A stretch of 64,000 nt of DNA from Clostridia bacterium (lineage in GTDB: Bacteria; Bacillota; Clostridia; Christensenellales; Borkfalkiaceae): the NCBI GenBank assembly GCA_017621735.1, contig JAGASM010000021.1, positions 1 to 64,000 of the forward strand. The letters are read 5' to 3'. The translations under genes and the position numbers were made by a program. Below are positions 60,138 through 64,000 of this stretch, piece after piece (positions within the stretch are counted from its first letter, which is position 1; each line of letters begins with the position of its first letter). The notes under the pieces were generated by a model that worked only from the letters and a program-made list of their open reading frames with translations, did not search any database and was not told the DNA's origin.

Positions 60138-61364
60138 TTAAAATGCCCAGTTACCATTCTTGAAAATTTGAATACGTTCTCCGTTTTTCGTTACACCTAC
60201 GATATCCAAATCCTTCGATCCGATCATAAAATCGACGTGAATAATACTGTCGTTGATTCCCATTTCTTTTAACTGTTCGTCCGTATACGAATCGTAATCG
60301 ACGACGCAGTTGGTAAACCCGCGCCCGAGCGCCAAATGACAACTTGCATTCTCATCGAAAAGCGTATTATAAAAGAGAATCCCCGCGTTATTGATAGGAG
60401 AATCGTATGCAATCAGCGCAACTTCTCCAAGCATTGCGGCGCCCTCGTCCATATTGACCATTTTTTCAAGCAAAGCTTGATTTTTTTCTGCTTTAACTTC
60501 AACAACCTTTCCTTTTTCAAAACGGACGGAGAAATTATCAATTACTTCCCCTTGATAAGAAAGCGGCTTGGAGGAATATACGATCCCTTCCGCCTCGCCT
60601 GCTTTGGGAGAGGTAAAAATTTCTTCACTTGGAATATTTGGATTGAAATAGCGTCCGTTCAAATCAATTTCGCCCCCGCCCATAAACTGTGCTTGAGGCA
60701 AAAGCCCAACGGTAAAATCCGTCCCGTTCGACGATTTATATTCGAGCGAAACAAGCCCAAGTCTGTTCAAATAATCGCAACGAGCGGCGATATTATCATT
60801 ATGACGCGCCCATTCACGCACGGGATCGGCGCCGTCCGCACGGGAGGCTTTCAAAATTTCGTCCCATAATTTTTCAACCGCTTGGTTTACCGAAAGGCTC
60901 GGGAAGAGTTTTTTCGCCCACTTTTTGCCGGGAACGGCGGCAATACACCATTGATAACGGTTGTCCATCGCATCGCGATACGCCTTAATTACCTTCATGC
61001 GGTTGATGCGGACGTTCGTCATCTTTTCCTGATCGATGCCCGCAAGACCGTCGGGATCTTCCGATTCAAGATAAAGCATCGCGGGAAGCGTCTTTTTACG
61101 ATATTCCCACTTTTCGATCTCCCACTTTTGTATTTCGGAAAGCGTCTTCTCCGTTTGATATTTATAATGTAACTTGGTAAGCGGTTGATGCGTCCATTCG
61201 ACGGTAACCTCTCCCGCTCCCGCGCGATACAGTTCCTCTACAACCATTTCTACAAATTCCGGTTGATCGAGTTCGGCATATACCATTACCCATTGTCCCT
61301 TTTTTACGTTAATGCCCGTCTTTGCAAGCAATTTGGCATAGCGGCGTAACTGTAATTTATTCAT
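60138..61364 (-). CDS. M29 family aminopeptidase (AmpS/PepS type)
   Basis: 408 residues. The M29 metal ligands are visible: the two Glu in FTSPKAGEAEGIVYSSKPLS (near residue 250) and MVNMDEGAAMLGEVALIAYD (near 305), the His in CHLALGRGF (near 338) and the HVDFMIGS near 375. The enzyme trims N-terminal residues from peptides in the cytoplasm using a dinuclear metal centre. It starts upstream of two metal-chaperone genes, so transcription is probably shared. Confidence 0.9.
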   Translation of the reverse strand: MNKLQLRRYAKLLAKTGINVKKGQWVMVYAELDQPEFVEMVVEELYRAGAGEVTVEWTHQPLTKLHYKYQTEKTLSEIQKWEIEKWEYRKKTLPAMLYLESEDPDGLAGIDQEKMTNVRINRMKVIKAYRDAMDNRYQWCIAAVPGKKWAKKLFPSLSVNQAVEKLWDEILKASRADGADPVREWARHNDNIAARCDYLNRLGLVSLEYKSSNGTDFTVGLLPQAQFMGGGEIDLNGRYFNPNIPSEEIFTSPKAGEAEGIVYSSKPLSYQGEVIDNFSVRFEKGKVVEVKAEKNQALLEKMVNMDEGAAMLGEVALIAYDSPINNAGILFYNTLFDENASCHLALGRGFTNCVVDYDSYTDEQLKEMGINDSIIHVDFMIGSKDLDIVGVTKNGERIQIFKNGNWAF

Positions 61365-61435
61365 GAATTCCTCCGTATGTACAAATTATTTTTCTCTATT
61401 ATATCCCATTTTGGAAAAATAGTCAAATTATATCG

Positions 61436-61465
61436 AAAAAAACGCAGAAAAGACCTGCGTTTTTT
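61436..61465 (-). terminator. Terminator after nrdDG
   Basis: AACGCAG and CTGCGTT pair around a short loop, followed by T residues on the minus strand. Confidence 0.75.
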
Positions 61466-61487
61466 AATACTATGTCAGATATAATAC
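61466..61487 (+). repeat. Copy of the 22 bp interspersed motif at the end of nrdG
   Basis: AATACTATG, then TCAGAT, then ATAATAC. It overlaps the last codons of nrdG. The central TATGTCAGA half resembles the TATGTCAGACATA palindromes inside dxs and spoIIIAE. Confidence 0.4.
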
Positions 61488-61991
61488 TACGCTCCCGACT
61501 TCTAAAGTGCGTTTTACGTCGATCACTCGTTGATTAGACGATCCGCGAAATCTCAAGCGCACGTCTTTTAATTCCTCAACAAATCGCCCGTCTACAAGCA
61601 CGTCAAACAGAGAAATCATCTCCTCCGTTACTTCGCAGTTTGCCTGTTCTTCCCGCAAACGTCCGTTTTCAAACGTATAGCCTGTATAACACCAAACGTT
61701 TTTCCTCGGAAAACGCTCTTTGAACCGCTTCAAAAACGGAAACAAGGCGCGTTGATTTTCAACTTCGAGCGGTTCTCCGCCAAGCAAGGTAAGCCCCGCA
61801 ACGTAATCGGGCGCAATCGCTTGAAAGATCTCCTCTTCCACCTCGCGCGTAAACGGTTTTCCGTAAGAAAAATCCCACGCGATCTTGTTAAAACAGTTTT
61901 TACACCCGCGCGTGCAACCGGATACGAAGAGGGAAACCCGCACTCCCTCTCCGTTCGCAATATCCGTCTTTTTTAATTCTGCATAATTCAT
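61470..61991 (-). CDS. nrdG: Anaerobic ribonucleotide reductase activating protein
   Basis: A radical-SAM enzyme that installs the glycyl radical of NrdD. 173 residues with FVSGCTRGCKNCFNKIAWDF (near residue 23; the CxxxxCxxC-type cluster motif of NrdG) and GLTLLGGEPLEVEN (near 69) for SAM binding. It overlaps the nrdD stop by one base, so the pair is co-expressed. Usual length. Confidence 0.93.
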   Translation of the reverse strand: MNYAELKKTDIANGEGVRVSLFVSGCTRGCKNCFNKIAWDFSYGKPFTREVEEEIFQAIAPDYVAGLTLLGGEPLEVENQRALFPFLKRFKERFPRKNVWCYTGYTFENGRLREEQANCEVTEEMISLFDVLVDGRFVEELKDVRLRFRGSSNQRVIDVKRTLEVGSVVLYLT

Positions 61992-64000
61992 TACAAATGA
62001 AGTACCCTGTCTTTAATCTCTTGCGTTCTGCCTTGGTTCCAGTATTGCGTACCGATGTACCCGCACGTTCTCCGAGCGACGTTCATTTTTGCCTGATCGC
62101 GGTTGTGGCAATGAGGGCATTCCCAAACGAGTTTTCCGTCCTCTTCCGCAATTTGAATCTCTCCGTCGTAACCGCATACTTGACAATAATCGCTCTTCGT
62201 GTTCAATTCCGCATACATAATGTTGTCGTAAATAAATTGCATAACTGCAATGACCGCAGGGATATTGTCCTGCATATTCGGAACTTCTACGTACGAAATC
62301 GCTCCACCGGGCGAAAGTTGTTGGAATTCACTTTCAAATTTCAGTTTGGTAAATGCGTCGATCGGCTCGGACACGTGCACGTGATAACTGTTGGTGATAT
62401 AACTTTTGTCCGTTACCCCTTTAACAATGCCAAAACGCTTTTGAAGGGACTTTGCAAACTTATACGTCGTGCTTTCGAGCGGCGTGCCGTAAAGGGAGAA
62501 ATCAATATTTTCCTTTTGCTTCCAGCCCTTACACTTATCGTTCATATATTGCATTACAGAAAGCGCAAACGGCTTCGCCTCGTCGTCCGTGTGCGATTTT
62601 CCCGTCATGTACTTGACGCATTCGTAAAGCCCCGCATAGCCGAGTGAAATGGTCGAATACCCGCCGTAAAGCAATTTATCAATCGTTTCACCCTTCTTTA
62701 AGCGGGCAAGCGCGCCGTATTGCCAAAGAATCGGCGCAGCGTCGGAGAACGTCCCCTTCAACCGCTCGTGGCGACACATCAAAGCGCGATAGCAAAGTTC
62801 GAGTCTTTCGTCGAAGATCTTCCAAAACTTCTCTACGTCGCCCCCGGAAGAAAGCGCAACGTCAACGAGATTGATGGTAACGACGCCCTGATTAAATCTT
62901 CCGTAATACTTGGGTTTTCCGTTTTCGTCAACGTAAGGCGTCAAGAAACTGCGGCATCCCATGCACGTGTAGCAATGCCCTTCCCCGTTTTTATCCACCT
63001 TATATTCAAGCATTTTCTTCTCGGAAATATAATCGGGTACCATACGCTTTGCGGTGCATTTTGCCGCGAGTTCCGTGAGGTAGAAATAAGGAGAACCTTC
63101 TTTGACGTTATCCTCTTCCAAAACGTAAATAAGTTTGGGGAATGCAGGCGTAATCCAAACCCCTGCTTCGTTTTTCACCCCTTGGATACGCTGTTTTAAC
63201 GTTTCTTCAATGATGAGAGCCAAGTCCTTGCGTTCACGCTCGTTGCGCGCTTCCCCAAGATACATAAATACGGTAACGAAAGGCGCCTGTCCGTTCGTCG
63301 TCAAAAGCGTAACGACTTGATATTGAATCATTTGAATTCCCTTGCGAATTTCTTCCAACAAGCGGCTTTCGGTAATTTCGTCAATCAATTTTTCACTCGC
63401 CTTGACGGACGCAAGTTCCTCACGAACCGAACGGTTGATCTTTTCGCGCGAAACTTGTACAAACGGCGCAAGATGCGTCAACGTAATGCTTTGCCCGCCG
63501 TATTGCGAAGATGCCACTTGCGCGATGATTTGCGTTGCAATATTGCATGCCGTCGAGAAAGAATGCGGCTTTTCAATAAGCGTACCGGAAATAACCGTCC
63601 CGTTTTGGAGCATATCTTCCAAATTGACGAGGTCGCAGTTGTGCATGTGTTGCGCAAAGTAATCCGCGTCGTGGAAGTGAATGATCCCCTCGTCGTGCGC
63701 ACGCACAATATCGCTCGGAAGTAAAATACGGCGCGTTAAATCCTTGGACACTTCCCCCGCCATATAGTCGCGTTGAACGGAATTGACCGTCGGATTTTTA
63801 TTCGAGTTTTCTTGCTTTACCTCTTCGTTATTGCACTCGATCAAACTGAGAATTTGCGCGTCCGTCGTATTCGACGTACGAACGAGCGTACGGGTATAGC
63901 GGTAGGTGATATACTTCCGCGCGACGGCAAACGCCTTTTGATCCATAATTTGATTTTCGACAAAGTCTTGAATCTCTTCTACGTTTACCGCGCGGTTCAA
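61991..64000 (-). CDS. nrdD: Anaerobic ribonucleoside-triphosphate reductase (5' end outside window)
   Basis: The class III reductase makes dNTPs without oxygen. About 669 residues are visible; the frame runs to the window edge and the ATP-cone start lies beyond. The ATP cone ends in VEEIQDFVENQIMDQ, followed by the catalytic body (HDADYFAQHMHNCDLVNLED near residue 130; CMGCRSFLTPYVDENGKPKY near 345). The zinc site YCQVCGYDGE ... WECPHCHN and the glycyl radical loop RTCGYIGTQYWNQG lie at the C-terminus. All catalytic elements look intact. Confidence 0.93.
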   Translation of the reverse strand: MNRAVNVEEIQDFVENQIMDQKAFAVARKYITYRYTRTLVRTSNTTDAQILSLIECNNEEVKQENSNKNPTVNSVQRDYMAGEVSKDLTRRILLPSDIVRAHDEGIIHFHDADYFAQHMHNCDLVNLEDMLQNGTVISGTLIEKPHSFSTACNIATQIIAQVASSQYGGQSITLTHLAPFVQVSREKINRSVREELASVKASEKLIDEITESRLLEEIRKGIQMIQYQVVTLLTTNGQAPFVTVFMYLGEARNERERKDLALIIEETLKQRIQGVKNEAGVWITPAFPKLIYVLEEDNVKEGSPYFYLTELAAKCTAKRMVPDYISEKKMLEYKVDKNGEGHCYTCMGCRSFLTPYVDENGKPKYYGRFNQGVVTINLVDVALSSGGDVEKFWKIFDERLELCYRALMCRHERLKGTFSDAAPILWQYGALARLKKGETIDKLLYGGYSTISLGYAGLYECVKYMTGKSHTDDEAKPFALSVMQYMNDKCKGWKQKENIDFSLYGTPLESTTYKFAKSLQKRFGIVKGVTDKSYITNSYHVHVSEPIDAFTKLKFESEFQQLSPGGAISYVEVPNMQDNIPAVIAVMQFIYDNIMYAELNTKSDYCQVCGYDGEIQIAEEDGKLVWECPHCHNRDQAKMNVARRTCGYIGTQYWNQGRTQEIKDRVLHL

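Overview
The window reads as a chromosomal segment of a low-to-mid GC Gram-positive anaerobe, most likely an uncultured spore-forming Clostridia (Bacillota). The evidence is a complete spoIIIAA-AH operon, spoIVB, ytfJ/gerW, D-Ala-D-Ala carboxypeptidases, the B. subtilis-like order asp23-nusB-folD-ispA-dxs-tlyA-nadK-argR-recN-spoIVB, NfnAB, class III ribonucleotide reductase and a Gram-positive SOS box before lexA. The genus cannot be fixed from sequence alone.

Layout. 1-13.5 kb, all plus strand: the end of a membrane-anchored surface protein, nfnAB, then a glycogen cluster glgB-glgC-glgD-glgA-glgP plus a GH13 hydrolase. 13.7-19.4 kb: a 5.6 kb Microviridae (gokushovirus-like) prophage. 19.5-21.8 kb: a XerS-like tyrosine recombinase and hflX. 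21.8-25.3 kb: an ECF sigma factor, a membrane anti-sigma factor and a lipoprotein sharing an RsgI-type domain. 25.4-35.6 kb: lexA, rluB, a dac/ytfJ/scpBA/M50 block, lysA, dacF-like and spoIVB. 35.6-48.2 kb: recN to nusB, asp23 and spoIIIA. 48.3-54.5 kb: a GH51 arabinofuranosidase, a multi-SGNH lipoprotein and an AraC regulator. 54.6-64 kb: a GIY-YIG protein, tRNA-Leu, trkHA, two CobW-type metallochaperone GTPases, an M29 aminopeptidase and nrdGD (nrdD cut by the window edge).

The central observation is the prophage and its attachment site. Host genes run rightward left of the prophage and almost all leftward beyond 21.8 kb, as expected where two replichores meet. At that point lie a dif-like palindrome (arms of 11 bp around a 6 bp centre) and a XerS-like gene, so the region is probably the replication terminus/dif locus. 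The microvirus sits in this site, between 20 bp direct repeats that differ at one base. When the phage is circularised on paper, its attachment region (19265-19367 joined to 13745-13763) forms a nested stem with a 19 bp outer arm, an unpaired centre and a 15 bp inner arm. This is a folded dif-like site, in the style of the single-stranded attP of CTXphi. The single polymorphic base fits this: phage arms match each other and host arms match each other. The phage also carries a small membrane-protein gene on the strand opposite to all its other genes, with its own promoter, and a decayed DNA methyltransferase gene.

Elsewhere, host genes form coherent modules: glycogen synthesis and breakdown, isoprenoid precursor and one-carbon genes grouped with recombination and sporulation genes, arabinan-type polysaccharide use under an AraC regulator, potassium uptake, and metal handling. 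Several genes (xerS-like, nadK, spoIIIAA) have promoters so close to the start codon that leaderless mRNAs are expected.
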